64,000 nucleotides of DNA, from contig NZ_JAATOV010000001.1 of NCBI RefSeq assembly GCF_011806425.1, positions 248,001 to 312,000 on the forward strand, in the 5' to 3' direction. A program made the position numbers and the translations under genes. Shown piece by piece: positions 54,398 through 63,314 of the stretch. The notes beneath the pieces are model-generated. The model saw only the letters and a program-made list of their open reading frames with translations. It had not been told where the DNA came from and ran no database searches. This DNA comes from Thalassospira lucentensis (GTDB lineage Bacteria; Pseudomonadota; Alphaproteobacteria; Rhodospirillales; Thalassospiraceae). Positions within the stretch are counted from its first letter, which is position 1. Every line of letters begins with the position of its first letter.

Positions 54398-55198
54398 GCG
54401 AATCTGCCCCCTCGCATTACATCTCAAGGCGATATGCCTCAATCGTCTCCGTCCGTGACCTTGGTCTATTGTTCATCTGGCAAGTTACGGGTCCCTCTGC
54501 AATAGGGGCTTGCCATCTCAACCAAAGATTACCTCAACCGCGAAGCCGGAGTATTTCCTCTGACATATCTTATTCTTAATTGTCCTGCACATGAAAGTAC
54601 ATCGGTAACGCAGGCAAATAGCGCATCTAGGGCATCTGATCCAGAAAAAACCTCGCTGCGATGCACCAAAAACCTACCTATCATACGGTCATTTTAGCGC
54701 TTTGGTTTTATCTAAAAAAACTCTAAATACCCACGCCTAGATAGAAAAACCGCCATTTGTTTCAGAATAATTCTGCAGCGCATGAAATTGTTGCCACGCA
54801 ACATAAACAGAGAATGACCTGCAAAACACTTCAACCAATGGATAAATCAAATCGCAAAAGTTTTTTGCACCAAAACATCCCTATTTTGCCAAAACACCGT
54901 TACGGCTTCCTTACGCCTGCAACTTTTCTAATAATATTGTGCAAAATCAGACCGCTGTCGCATCCAGCATCGGTCGATTCGCGCCCGATAAGAGATAAAT
55001 TTATTTGCTGGGCGATAAATTCAAGGTTCCAAGCCTTTAATTATCAGGTGCTTTCCCCAATATCACCGATAGGAAGTCGGTTAGCGAGATCGCGTTTGCA
55101 GATTACGCTGTTCTAAAGTATGGATTTCGCTGATTATCAAACAAAGGGATGCCAACGTCTCTTGCGCGATACCGATTGTTAAATTCAGAGGTTCGTTA
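54398..55198. other. Long AT-rich intergenic region between ctaC and a CheZ-type gene
   Basis: 801 bp with no supported gene. It is noticeably richer in A and T than the flanks, especially 54,560-55,100. It separates the divergent ctaC operon and CheZ-type gene and must contain both promoters. An open frame at 54757-55116 has no ribosome binding site, family resemblance or coding-like composition. No tRNA or strong hairpin was seen. Confidence 0.65.
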
Positions 55199-56017
55199 AT
55201 GGCACGCCACGGAAGCAAAAAACTGTTCACCGCCGAATTGCGGTTGCTCAACAAACTCGAAACCATGAGCGACATTGTCGCCTTGCCAACCGAGATGCCC
55301 TCCGAACCGCACCAACCTGGCAGCGGCCCGGACCTATCGGCGGTTCACCATGCCATTGAAGAGCTAAAGGCTGAGCTGCTTTCCGACATCCGTGGCATCA
55401 TGGAAGAGCAAAAAAAGCTCACCGTGCAGCATGAAAACGACGATGAAGACGATGCGCGCACCGAACTGCGGATGCTGAAAACCGAAATTCGCGCCTTGGC
55501 CAATTCCATTCAGGAAACCAAAAGGGAAATCGCCGCCCTTTATACCGCCCCTGAAGACGACAGCGGCACACGTATCAATATTGTGAAGGGCGAGTTGGAC
55601 TCTGTCGTTGCCGCGACCGAGGATGCCACTGCAAACATCCTTGATACGGTCGAGAAAATCGATACTGCGGCCCACAACATTCGTTCTGCCGCGCCAGATG
55701 ACTATACCCAGGGCCTTGCCGATGACATCGTTGAACTGGTGGTCAAAGTCTTTGAAAGCTGTAACTTCCAGGATTTGACCGGTCAGCGGATCACAAAAGT
55801 CGTCAACACCATGAAATATATCGAGGAACGCGTCACCCGCGTGATCGAAATTTGGGGCGATGATGACTTTGGCGAGTTCGATATCCCAGCCGATCCCAAA
55901 GGCCTCGACAATCTCGATAAGACCGTCACCAAGGCACCGGAAAACGCAACCCGCGTTAATCAGGACGAAGTCGATCAGATCTTCTCACAGGAAGAAATCG
56001 ACGCCCTGTTTGATTGA
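55199..56017 (+). CDS. CheZ-type chemotaxis phosphatase, paralogue 1
   Basis: 272-aa helical protein of the CheZ family, which dephosphorylates CheY-P. The signature ESCNFQDLTGQRITKVV contains the Asp and Gln that in E. coli CheZ (Asp143, Gln147) support catalysis. It is preceded by a long helix and by Glu/Lys-rich coiled-coil segments. The C-terminus ends SQEEIDALFD after an acidic linker, resembling the CheY-binding peptide of CheZ and the FliM N-terminus. A second copy is encoded at 60710-61612. No other chemotaxis gene is in the window, so the partner response regulator is unknown. Confidence 0.88.
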   Translation: MARHGSKKLFTAELRLLNKLETMSDIVALPTEMPSEPHQPGSGPDLSAVHHAIEELKAELLSDIRGIMEEQKKLTVQHENDDEDDARTELRMLKTEIRALANSIQETKREIAALYTAPEDDSGTRINIVKGELDSVVAATEDATANILDTVEKIDTAAHNIRSAAPDDYTQGLADDIVELVVKVFESCNFQDLTGQRITKVVNTMKYIEERVTRVIEIWGDDDFGEFDIPADPKGLDNLDKTVTKAPENATRVNQDEVDQIFSQEEIDALFD

Positions 56018-56050
56018 TCCGACTTTTATCAGCATCAGCCCAAACAGACA

Positions 56051-56076
56051 AAAGCCTGCCAATCGGCAGGCTTTTT
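56051..56076. terminator. Bidirectional terminator between CheZ paralogue 1 and the AlgH/YqgE gene
   Basis: Perfect 10-bp stem AAAGCCTGCC-AATC-GGCAGGCTTT with TTTTT on the plus side (to 56076) and TTTTGTCTG on the minus side. It lies between convergent genes. Confidence 0.88.
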
Positions 56077-56128
56077 CGCGTTTAGTCACATCAAGTCACA
56101 CAGCAAAGCTGAGATGACCGAAAGCCCC

Positions 56129-56707
56129 TTAGGCGTGGCCCGCTTCCCCCGACAGCAATTCTGGCGCAAAGCCAAGCTTGGTAAATGCCCGTTCCCATTT
56201 GTCTTCGCAATCAATGTCGAACAAAAGGTCGGCATCCGCATCAAGATGTAACCAGCCATTGGCCAGAATTTCATTTTCCAACTGTCCGCTGCGCCATCCG
56301 GCATAGCCAAGGGCAAGGATACGGTTTTCCGGCCCTTCGCCCAGCGCAATTTGCTCTAGAATATCGACGGTTGCCGTCACCGACACCCCGTTATCGACAT
56401 GCAAGGTCGCTTCGTTGGAAAAATCGGTGGAATGCAAAACAAAGCCACGGCTGCTTTCGACCGGGCCGCCAAAATGCACCTGAATGTCTTGGATGGTGTC
56501 GGCCGGGCGCGCAATGCCAAGCTGCTCAAGCAGTTCGGGGAATGTGATGCTGTCAATCACCCGATTGATCACCAACCCCATCGCACCGTCTTCATTGTGC
56601 GCGCAGACATAGACAACACTTTGCGAAAAGCGCGGATCACGCATGCCCGGCATTGCGATCAGCAACTTCCCACCAAGATATTCGCCTGTTGTGCTCCGCA
56701 CGCCCAT
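56129..56707 (-). CDS. YqgE/AlgH family protein (UPF0301)
   Basis: 192-aa cytoplasmic protein of the YqgE/AlgH family; molecular function unsettled. Family motifs: [56 protein letters not shown] and [15 protein letters not shown]. The ATG at 56707 ([14 protein letters not shown]) has AGAAAGAGA upstream; an upstream ATG at 56758 would add a charged stretch without support. It is divergent from the DsbD-like gene. Confidence 0.92.
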   Translation of the reverse strand: MGVRSTTGEYLGGKLLIAMPGMRDPRFSQSVVYVCAHNEDGAMGLVINRVIDSITFPELLEQLGIARPADTIQDIQVHFGGPVESSRGFVLHSTDFSNEATLHVDNGVSVTATVDILEQIALGEGPENRILALGYAGWRSGQLENEILANGWLHLDADADLLFDIDCEDKWERAFTKLGFAPELLSGEAGHA

Positions 56708-57071
56708 TTTTGATCTCTTTCTGTCTTTGGTTTCGTCAAGCCTAGCGCGATTAAGCATCCATTTCCATCAAGAACCCCGCATCGCGTGACAAAATATCAC
56801 GCATCGCAGTCCTATCGCGCTGTCTTAGATGTAATGTCGCATTTGGGACCTCGCCACGGCATATCGTGACTATTTTACAATCACGCCGCAAAAAATCCCC
56901 CCTCAGAGACACCCTTCACACAGTCGTGGCTTGATTTGATCGTGCGCTGGGATTACGCCTTGCCTATGTGAAAAAGCGCCTGATTTATGCCACACCCAAG
57001 CGGCATCACAATGCCAGCCATTTGACACCGTGGCAGAGATCATAACGCCCACCGAATTTAAGGACATCGAC
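56708..57071. other. Divergent promoter region, AlgH/YqgE versus DsbD-like gene
   Basis: 364 bp without a gene. It contains a dyad GCGTGA-CAAAATA-TCACGC at 56784-56802, itself flanked by ATCGC repeats, 77 bp upstream of the YqgE start. No clear -35/-10 pair was seen. Confidence 0.6.
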
Positions 57072-59303
57072 GTGCTCCGCCACCTGATCACCCGGTTTGT
57101 GTTTTTGCTTGCTGCCCTCTGCGCCCCGGTCTTAACGCTACCGGCAGTGGCGGCGACGGACGTCGCAACCCCGTGGACCGACGAAGACTTCACGTCTGTC
57201 CGCCTTATCAGCGCCCAAACCCAAACCGGCCCATCACATACACTTCGCCTTGGCCTTGAATTCGAACTGCAACCAGATTGGAAAATCTATTGGCGCAGTG
57301 CGGGGGATGCGGGCTTTCCGCCCAATCTTGATTGGACCGGATCGCAAAATGTCGGGGATGCGCATATCCTTTGGCCCGCCCCACACAGATTTTCGATCTT
57401 TGGCCTCGAAACATTTGGCTATAAAAACCACATCATCCTGCCAATTGATGTTGCCATTCCCGATCGCACACATCCGGTCGCGGTGAATTTGGCCGTTGAT
57501 TACCTTGTCTGCAGTGATATTTGCATCCCGGCATCCGCAACCTTCGCACTCGACATACCCGCGGGCGGCGATGCGTCCAAAACCGCGTCAAATGCATCGA
57601 TCACCAGCAAGCATGCCCACGAAATTGAAAAATTCGTCTCGCAAGTCCCGCTAAGCGGCGACAACCTTCCGATCAACGTCACCTCCATTTTCCCGACCCA
57701 AAGCGGCGAAGCAACCCAGCTGCGCCTGTCTGTTTCCGGCCTCTCAAATGCCGGTGTGTCGGTTGATGACATCATGGTTGAAAGCCCGCTTCGCATCGGC
57801 TTTGGCGCGCCGGTCATGACCGATGAAAACGATGATGCAGATATCCGCACGTTTGATATCCCTGTACTCGGCCTTAAACCCGATGAAACCCTTGCCTCGG
57901 AAAAGGTCACGGTCACCGTGGTGGCCGGGCCATTGGCCATCGAACAGGACCTGACCGTCGGGAAACAAGACGCCTCAGGATCATCGTCCCAAACCAGCAC
58001 GCCATCAAACGCCGCGTCTTCTGCAAAAGGCGCTTCATCTGCGAACAGCGCTGGCACCAATATCTGGCTCATCGGCCTATTTGCCTTGCTGGGCGGCTTG
58101 ATCTTAAACGTCATGCCCTGCGTACTGCCGGTTCTGTCGATCAAGGTGATGTCGGCGATCAATGCCCGCGACAGCGAAATCAGCCGGGTACGAAGTGGCT
58201 TCTTGGCCAGTGCGGCGGGCATTGTGACCTCGTTCTGGCTGATTGCGGCGGTGCTGATCGGCATCAAATTCGCCGGCGGCTCCATCGGCTGGGGCATTCA
58301 GTTCCAGCAACCGCTTTTCCTGACGGTCATGACAATCGTCCTGGCCCTGTTTGCCCTGAACATGTGGGGTCTGTTTGAAATTAACGGCTCGGACAATCTG
58401 GGCACAGCGGCCAACGACGTCATCACCCAGCAGGAAAAAGGGGGCCGTCACCTCAGCAGTCATTTCATGACCGGCATGTTTGCGACCCTGCTTGCCACCC
58501 CCTGCTCGGCCCCGTTCCTTGGCACGGCTGTTGGCTTCGCGCTAGCCGGCAGCAGCTTTGACATCCTTTGGATTTTCACCTTGCTGGGCATTGGCCTTGC
58601 CACACCGTATTTGGCAATCGCCATACAGCCGCGCCTCGCCCATCTGCTGCCCAAGCCGGGCCGATGGATGAATGTGGTCAAGGTCGTGCTGGGTGTCGCG
58701 CTGGTCGGGACTGCTGTTTGGCTGCTTGGTATTCTATCGGTTCAAATCGGCCTTGGTGGGGCGATTGCGGTTGGTATCGGGCTTGTGTTCGGGTCGGTGT
58801 TTGTCTGGGCCCGCACCCGCAGTCAAACTTTGCGCACCCGGTTCATCTTCACCGCCCTTGCGGTATGTGGTTTCTTGGTTGCCTTGTTTGCACCGGGTTT
58901 CTCGCGCCCCCCCGCCGCATCAAATACCGCGAATGGCCCCAATGGCACGAATGAGGCCCTGAATTGGCAGGCATTTGCGCCTGAATCCATTCCCGCCCTG
59001 ATTGCCGATGGCAAAACGGTGTTTGTCGATATCACCGCCGAATGGTGTGTCAGTTGTCAGGTGAACAAAAAACTGGTTTTGGAAACCGACGACGTCGCCA
59101 ACACATTGGCCGAGGACGACATTGTTCTGATGCAGGCCGACTGGACCCGTCCCGATCAACAGATCGCCGACTATCTGGCATCGTATGGCCGGTATGGCAT
59201 CCCGTTTAATGCTGTCTTTGGGCCAAGCACACCGGACGGCGTTTTGCTTTCTGAATTGCTCAGCAAAGATGCGGTTTTAGATGCCATCAAGGATGCACGC
59301 TAA
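57072..59303 (+). CDS. DsbD/ScsB-type thiol:disulfide interchange protein
   Basis: Inner-membrane electron conduit from cytoplasmic thioredoxin to periplasmic thiols, 743 aa. Order: signal peptide (MLRHLITRFVFLLAALCAPV), periplasmic DsbD-alpha-like domain with DYLVCSDICIP, Ser/Ala-rich linker, eight-helix core with NVMPCVLPVLSIKVMS and LLATPCSAPFLGTAVGF (the two redox Cys), and C-terminal thioredoxin domain with DITAEWCVSCQVNKKLVL. I chose GTG at 57072 because AAGGA precedes it and the signal peptide begins there; an alternative GTG is at 57030. The large N-terminal domain is ScsB-like. It could reduce CcmG for cytochrome c maturation. Confidence 0.93.
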   Translation: MLRHLITRFVFLLAALCAPVLTLPAVAATDVATPWTDEDFTSVRLISAQTQTGPSHTLRLGLEFELQPDWKIYWRSAGDAGFPPNLDWTGSQNVGDAHILWPAPHRFSIFGLETFGYKNHIILPIDVAIPDRTHPVAVNLAVDYLVCSDICIPASATFALDIPAGGDASKTASNASITSKHAHEIEKFVSQVPLSGDNLPINVTSIFPTQSGEATQLRLSVSGLSNAGVSVDDIMVESPLRIGFGAPVMTDENDDADIRTFDIPVLGLKPDETLASEKVTVTVVAGPLAIEQDLTVGKQDASGSSSQTSTPSNAASSAKGASSANSAGTNIWLIGLFALLGGLILNVMPCVLPVLSIKVMSAINARDSEISRVRSGFLASAAGIVTSFWLIAAVLIGIKFAGGSIGWGIQFQQPLFLTVMTIVLALFALNMWGLFEINGSDNLGTAANDVITQQEKGGRHLSSHFMTGMFATLLATPCSAPFLGTAVGFALAGSSFDILWIFTLLGIGLATPYLAIAIQPRLAHLLPKPGRWMNVVKVVLGVALVGTAVWLLGILSVQIGLGGAIAVGIGLVFGSVFVWARTRSQTLRTRFIFTALAVCGFLVALFAPGFSRPPAASNTANGPNGTNEALNWQAFAPESIPALIADGKTVFVDITAEWCVSCQVNKKLVLETDDVANTLAEDDIVLMQADWTRPDQQIADYLASYGRYGIPFNAVFGPSTPDGVLLSELLSKDAVLDAIKDAR

Positions 59304-59514
59304 AAGTCGGGCTTTAAAGGCTTGCCTTGCTCCTAACGCATTCCAGCCGCATCTTGGGATTATCGGAACAATTGCGACAGTACAGCGTAGAATTCATTAT
59401 ACTTGGTAAGACGGTCACGGATCTCATTGTACATCCAGTGATTTTATAGTTTGCTTCCAAGCATGCGCTCAATGACGCGATCAAAAATGGTCGCGCAACA
59501 TAACGGAGATATCC

Positions 59515-59994
59515 ATGACCATTTCAGTCGGCACCAAAATCCCGGATGTAACCCTGTTCCGCGCGACCAGCGACGGCCCAGAAGCTGTCAATTCCAAAGA
59601 ATTCTTCGCAGACCGCAAGATCGTTCTGTTTGCTGTTCCGGGTGCCTTCACCCCGACCTGTTCGGCCAAACACCTTCCGGGCTTCGTCGCCAAAGCTGAT
59701 GAAATTAAGGCCAAAGGCGTTGATGAAATCGTCTGCCTTGCCTCGAACGATGCGTTCGTCCTGCAGGCATGGGCCGAAAGCGAAAAGGCCGAAGGCATCA
59801 CCATGCTTTCCGATGGCGACCTTGCCTTTGTTGATGCCACCGGGCTTGAGCTTGACCTGACCGGTCGCGGCCTTGGCAAACGCGCCAACCGTTTTGTCAT
59901 GGTTGTCGAAAACGGCGAAGTCACCCATTTGGCCGTCGAAGAACCGGGCGCATTTGAAGTTTCCAGCGCAGAAGCCGTTCTGCCGAAGCTTTAA
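59515..59994 (+). CDS. Peroxiredoxin (Prx5/AHP1 type redoxin)
   Basis: 159-aa thiol peroxidase that reduces H2O2 or alkyl hydroperoxides. Peroxidatic Cys in FAVPGAFTPTCSAKHLPGF (around residue 49), the conserved Pro/Thr surrounds, and the Arg-containing GRGLGKRANRFVMVVENG. It starts MTISVGTKIPDV after CGGAG. It is monocistronic, 211 bp after the DsbD-like gene. The inverted repeat CGCGA-N10-TCGCG at 59476-59495 sits just ahead of the start. Confidence 0.94.
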   Translation: MTISVGTKIPDVTLFRATSDGPEAVNSKEFFADRKIVLFAVPGAFTPTCSAKHLPGFVAKADEIKAKGVDEIVCLASNDAFVLQAWAESEKAEGITMLSDGDLAFVDATGLELDLTGRGLGKRANRFVMVVENGEVTHLAVEEPGAFEVSSAEAVLPKL

Positions 59995-60013
59995 TCACGC
60001 TGGCCAATCGGTC

Positions 60014-60072
60014 CGCGACGTTAATCGTCGCGACAAAAACACAAAGCTCCGCAGGCCACTGCGGAGCTTTTA
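60014..60072. terminator. Tandem hairpins after the peroxiredoxin gene
   Basis: First hairpin CGCGACG-TTAAT-CGTCGCG (60014-60032), then a perfect 12-bp stem AAAGCTCCGCAG-GCCA-CTGCGGAGCTTT (60043-60070) ending in TTTT. On the minus strand the second hairpin is followed by GTGTTTTTG, so it may serve both convergent genes. Confidence 0.85.
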
Positions 60073-60093
60073 TGCGTAACAGCCAAAGATAAC

Positions 60094-60498
60094 TTAGCGC
60101 GGCAACAAAACCGGAATTGGGTCTTCGCGGTCATCGAAGTCACATTCAAAGGTCGGATTGGTGTGTTTCGCAATGAAATGCACAACGCCTTCGCGGAACT
60201 CTTCGACGATGGGCGACCAGCTCATGAAGACGTGGCCACGACTGTCATATTCGCGAATATCGGGGTCATCCATCAATTCTGAAAAGCTGTGGCCAAGATC
60301 TTCTGTTGCACCGGCAAGCAACCAGGATGGCTGCAAACCACCGTGCCACAAAATGTAAACGCCACCGACACCGTCCAGTTTCAGTTCCGAAACATCATCA
60401 ATCATGAACAGACGGTAATAGTCCCCGCGCGGACTTTTGCGCCACTTGATATCTTGTGCTTTTGGTTGGCGAATAGAGCCAAGAGACCAAAATCCCAT
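60094..60498 (-). CDS. Conserved-looking protein of unknown function
   Basis: 134-aa soluble protein, not recognised. It starts MGFWSLGSIRQPKAQDIKWR at 60498 behind the strong site GGAGGAAG; an ATG at 60534 is rejected. The sequence is acidic and Trp/Tyr-rich, with GVGGVYILWHGGLQPSWLL in the middle, where a small compact alpha/beta domain is likely, and FECDFDDREDPIPVLLPR at the end. No signal peptide or helix is seen. Codon usage resembles neighbouring genes, so it looks real. Helically phased 10-bp repeats lie directly upstream. Confidence 0.7.
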   Translation of the reverse strand: MGFWSLGSIRQPKAQDIKWRKSPRGDYYRLFMIDDVSELKLDGVGGVYILWHGGLQPSWLLAGATEDLGHSFSELMDDPDIREYDSRGHVFMSWSPIVEEFREGVVHFIAKHTNPTFECDFDDREDPIPVLLPR

Positions 60499-60510
60499 AA
60501 CTTCCTCCAA

Positions 60511-60544
60511 GCACGTCAAAACACGTGCAAACACATGTTACACG
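60511..60544 (-). repeat. Phased 10-bp direct repeats upstream of the unknown gene
   Basis: GCACGTCAAA, ACACGTGCAA, ACACATGTTA and the partial CACGC follow each other at 10-bp spacing, ending 12 bp from the start codon at 60498. They include CACGTG and ACATGT palindromes. The spacing of one helical turn suggests a protein-binding array or a leader element. Confidence 0.45.
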
Positions 60545-60709
60545 CATCCCAACATTGCTTATTATTCTTCTGGGTATAAACATACCGCAGTATATGTAAA
60601 CGATTGGTTGATTAATTCTGCCCGATAAAAACGCCAAACGACGCTTTCCAAAAAGGCGTTAATCACTCTTGTCGTTTAGATACAGGAAGTATTCTAAAAC
60701 TTTAACCGA

Positions 60710-61612
60710 TTAATCGAACAATTTGTCGATGTCGTCCTGGCTGATACCTTCGCCTTCTAATTGCGGTCCGTTTAGAAGGTCAGAATCTTCCGGTGCGTCA
60801 TCTTTGCTCTCTTTTTCTGGAACAGGAAGATCCGCAAACGCATCCTCGCCCCAGATAGAAATCATGTTGTGTACGCGTTCCTCAACAAATTCGAGGGTAC
60901 TGACAACCTTGTTGATACGCTGGCCTGTGATGTCCTGGAAATTACAGGACTCAAAGATTTTCGTCACATTGAATGCGATTTGCTCGACGTGATCAGCAAC
61001 GAAATCGTTCGGTGCTGAATTTTTCAACGTCATCGTCAAATCATCAATGATTTCAGCGGATTCAAGGATGGTGTGCGTCGCCATCTCTGTATCCTTGACG
61101 ATGGCATCCAGCTCCGTCGCGGCATTGATGAACCGATCATCTTCTGCCTTTGGATGACGCAGCGACGCTATCTGAAGCTTGGCCTTATGGATGTGCTCGT
61201 TCATCTGCTCGATCTGGGTGCGGATCAATTCCAGATCATCACGATCCGGTTCGGCCGCCCCGGGTCGATTGCTGTGTGACGGCTCGCTTGAAACCGGTTC
61301 TGGCAAAACATCCATCGGCGCATCGTCTGATGCGGATGCAGATGACGCTGCTTGTCCCCCATTTCCAACCGCGTCACGCAATTCGGCGACTTCTGTGCGC
61401 AAGGCCCGGATTTCATCAAGCACCGCCTGATTGATGCCGGATGGCTCGGCGGAAACAGGCGTTGGTGTTGGCGACGGCAAGACATCCCCGGCCCCCAAAC
61501 CACTTTCGAGGGTCGGGTCAAAAAATGAATCTGACCAATCCTCGACACTCCCACCCGCGCGTTCTTTTAGACGACGTTCTGCGGTAAACACTTTTTGCAC
61601 CCGACGCGACAT
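60710..61612 (-). CDS. CheZ-type chemotaxis phosphatase, paralogue 2
   Basis: 300-aa CheZ-family protein, paralogue of the one at 55199. It has the core ESCNFQDITGQRINKVVSTLEFVEERV with the catalytic Asp and Gln, long helical flanks and a C-terminal tail ending ISQDDIDKLFD. The first 110 residues differ from paralogue 1: a basic N-terminus (MSRRVQKVFTAERRLKER) and a Pro/Ser/Ala-rich linker. The ATG at 61612 has GGAGG 13 bases upstream; 61642 is less likely. Both copies end in the same CheY/FliM-like peptide. Target specificity is unknown. Confidence 0.87.
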   Translation of the reverse strand: MSRRVQKVFTAERRLKERAGGSVEDWSDSFFDPTLESGLGAGDVLPSPTPTPVSAEPSGINQAVLDEIRALRTEVAELRDAVGNGGQAASSASASDDAPMDVLPEPVSSEPSHSNRPGAAEPDRDDLELIRTQIEQMNEHIHKAKLQIASLRHPKAEDDRFINAATELDAIVKDTEMATHTILESAEIIDDLTMTLKNSAPNDFVADHVEQIAFNVTKIFESCNFQDITGQRINKVVSTLEFVEERVHNMISIWGEDAFADLPVPEKESKDDAPEDSDLLNGPQLEGEGISQDDIDKLFD

Positions 61613-61739
61613 GATTGAATTCAAACCTCCGGCAATGGGCATTCGCCCAATCGCACTATCCCCAAACTTAACCCCACCGGGCTCCGTTTATCACAATTGA
61701 AACAAGTATAAGGGTTGAGATTGCGACAAGTCCAACGAG

Positions 61740-61761
61740 TTTCAAGGACAAGTCCTTGAAA
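61740..61761. promoter_or_regulatory. 22-bp palindrome between gcvPB and CheZ paralogue 2
   Basis: TTTCAAGGAC-AA-GTCCTTGAAA is a perfect 10-bp dyad with a 2-nt centre, 128 bp upstream of the CheZ paralogue 2 start. It abuts the gcvPB terminator, overlapping its minus-strand U-run. It could be an operator or a second hairpin of the terminator. Confidence 0.5.
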
Positions 61762-61794
61762 AAGAACACCCCGACCATTTGGACGGGGTGTTCT
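61759..61794 (-). terminator. Rho-independent terminator of the gcv operon
   Basis: Perfect 11-bp stem AGAACACCCCG ... CGGGGTGTTCT (61763-61794) with a 10-nt loop, followed on the minus strand by UUUUU. It lies 24 bp past the gcvPB stop. Confidence 0.88.
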
Positions 61795-61817
61795 AAGTAA
61801 CCGCTAAACCTTACGGA

Positions 61818-63314
61818 TCAAGCTGTTTCCGGCTTCCAGCGCAAGACTGGCTTTCTTGCCGCCGCCGTTTCATCAAGACGACGACGTGGGGTCAGATACG
61901 GTGCATTCTTAAAGAATTCCGCATCCCCAGATTGCGCCTTGCCCACCAAATGCAGAACCGAATCACAGAATTCATCAATCGATTCTTTGGTTTCGGTCTC
62001 GGTCGGCTCGACCAAAAGCGCACCATGCACGACCAATGGGAAATACATCGTCATCGGGTGGAAACCCTCGTCAATGATTGCCTTGGCAAGATCAAGTGTC
62101 GAAACACCGGTATCTTTCAGGAAACCATCGTCAAACAGGGCTTCGTGCATGCAATAGCCCGGATAGGCCACGCTAAGCTTGTCTTTCAAACGGGCCAACA
62201 GATAGTTCGCATTAAGAACCGCATCGCCAGATGCCTGCCGCAAACCATCCGAACCGTGGCTTTTCATATAGGCCAGCGCGCGAATGAACATCCCCATCTG
62301 ACCATGGAAACCTTTCAGACGACCAAACGGCTTGGTGCCGTCATTTTCGTCTGCGGTTTCGACCAAACGAAACCCATTCTCGGTGCGCACCACATAGGGG
62401 ATCGGCGCGAACGGTGCCAAGGCATCGGAAAACACAACCGGCCCGGAACCCGGCCCACCACCGCCATGCGGCGTCGAGAAGGTTTTATGCAAGTTGATAT
62501 GCATCGCATCAATGCCAAGATCCGCCGGGCGCACCCGACCAACAATGGCGTTGAAGTTCGCCCCATCGCAATAGAAATAGCCACCAGCTTCATGCACCAG
62601 ATCGGCAATCTTGCGGACGTCACGCTCAAACAATCCGCAGGTATTGGGATTGGTCAACATGATCCCGGCCACATCATCGCCAAGCTTGGCTTCAAATGCG
62701 GCCAAATCAACACGGCCATCTTCGGTTGCCGGGATTGAATCCACGGTAAAGCCACAGGCCGCCGCCGTTGCCGGGTTGGTGCCATGTGCTGATTCCGGCA
62801 CCAAAACGCGACGACGGTTTTCACCGCGTGCATCAAGGGCCGCACGAATGGCCATCATGCCGCAAAGTTCGCCCTGCGCACCAGCCGCCGGTGACATGGC
62901 AACCGCGGGCATGCCGGTCAGAACCAGCAACCAATGCGCACATTGATCCATCAGCTCAAGCGCACCCTGAACCGTGCTTTCCGGCTGCATCGGGTGCAGA
63001 TCAGAAAGACCGGGCAGACGGGCAACTTTTTCGTTGATGCGCGGGTTATGCTTCATCGTGCATGACCCAAGCGGGAAGAACCCGGAATCAATGCCGAAAT
63101 TCTTCTGTGACAAACGGGTAAAGTGGCGCACTACTTGTGGTTCCGAAAGCCCCGGAAGACCAACATCGCTGTCACGGTCCAAACCGCCAAGACGCGATTT
63201 GGTTCCTTTGGGCTCAGGCAAATCAACGCCGGTACGGCCCGCTTGGCCCTGTTCAAAAATCAGTTTTTCTTCAAGAACAAGTCCACGGTTACCGGTATGG
63301 GTTGTGAAGGTCAT
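61818..63314 (-). CDS. gcvPB: Glycine dehydrogenase (decarboxylating) subunit 2
   Basis: PLP-bearing half of the split P-protein of the glycine cleavage system, 498 aa. The PLP Lys lies in [21 protein letters not shown]. Other signatures: [42 protein letters not shown] and [12 protein letters not shown]. Together with GcvPA it decarboxylates glycine and loads the lipoyl arm of GcvH. The start overlaps the gcvPA stop (ATGA), so the halves are translationally coupled. It is the last gene of the operon. Confidence 0.97.
   Translation of the reverse strand: MTFTTHTGNRGLVLEEKLIFEQGQAGRTGVDLPEPKGTKSRLGGLDRDSDVGLPGLSEPQVVRHFTRLSQKNFGIDSGFFPLGSCTMKHNPRINEKVARLPGLSDLHPMQPESTVQGALELMDQCAHWLLVLTGMPAVAMSPAAGAQGELCGMMAIRAALDARGENRRRVLVPESAHGTNPATAAACGFTVDSIPATEDGRVDLAAFEAKLGDDVAGIMLTNPNTCGLFERDVRKIADLVHEAGGYFYCDGANFNAIVGRVRPADLGIDAMHINLHKTFSTPHGGGGPGSGPVVFSDALAPFAPIPYVVRTENGFRLVETADENDGTKPFGRLKGFHGQMGMFIRALAYMKSHGSDGLRQASGDAVLNANYLLARLKDKLSVAYPGYCMHEALFDDGFLKDTGVSTLDLAKAIIDEGFHPMTMYFPLVVHGALLVEPTETETKESIDEFCDSVLHLVGKAQSGDAEFFKNAPYLTPRRRLDETAAARKPVLRWKPETA

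Noticed and set aside
54757-55116. 119-codon open frame in the AT-rich gap
   Set aside because: No ribosome binding site, no recognisable motif, composition unlike neighbouring genes.
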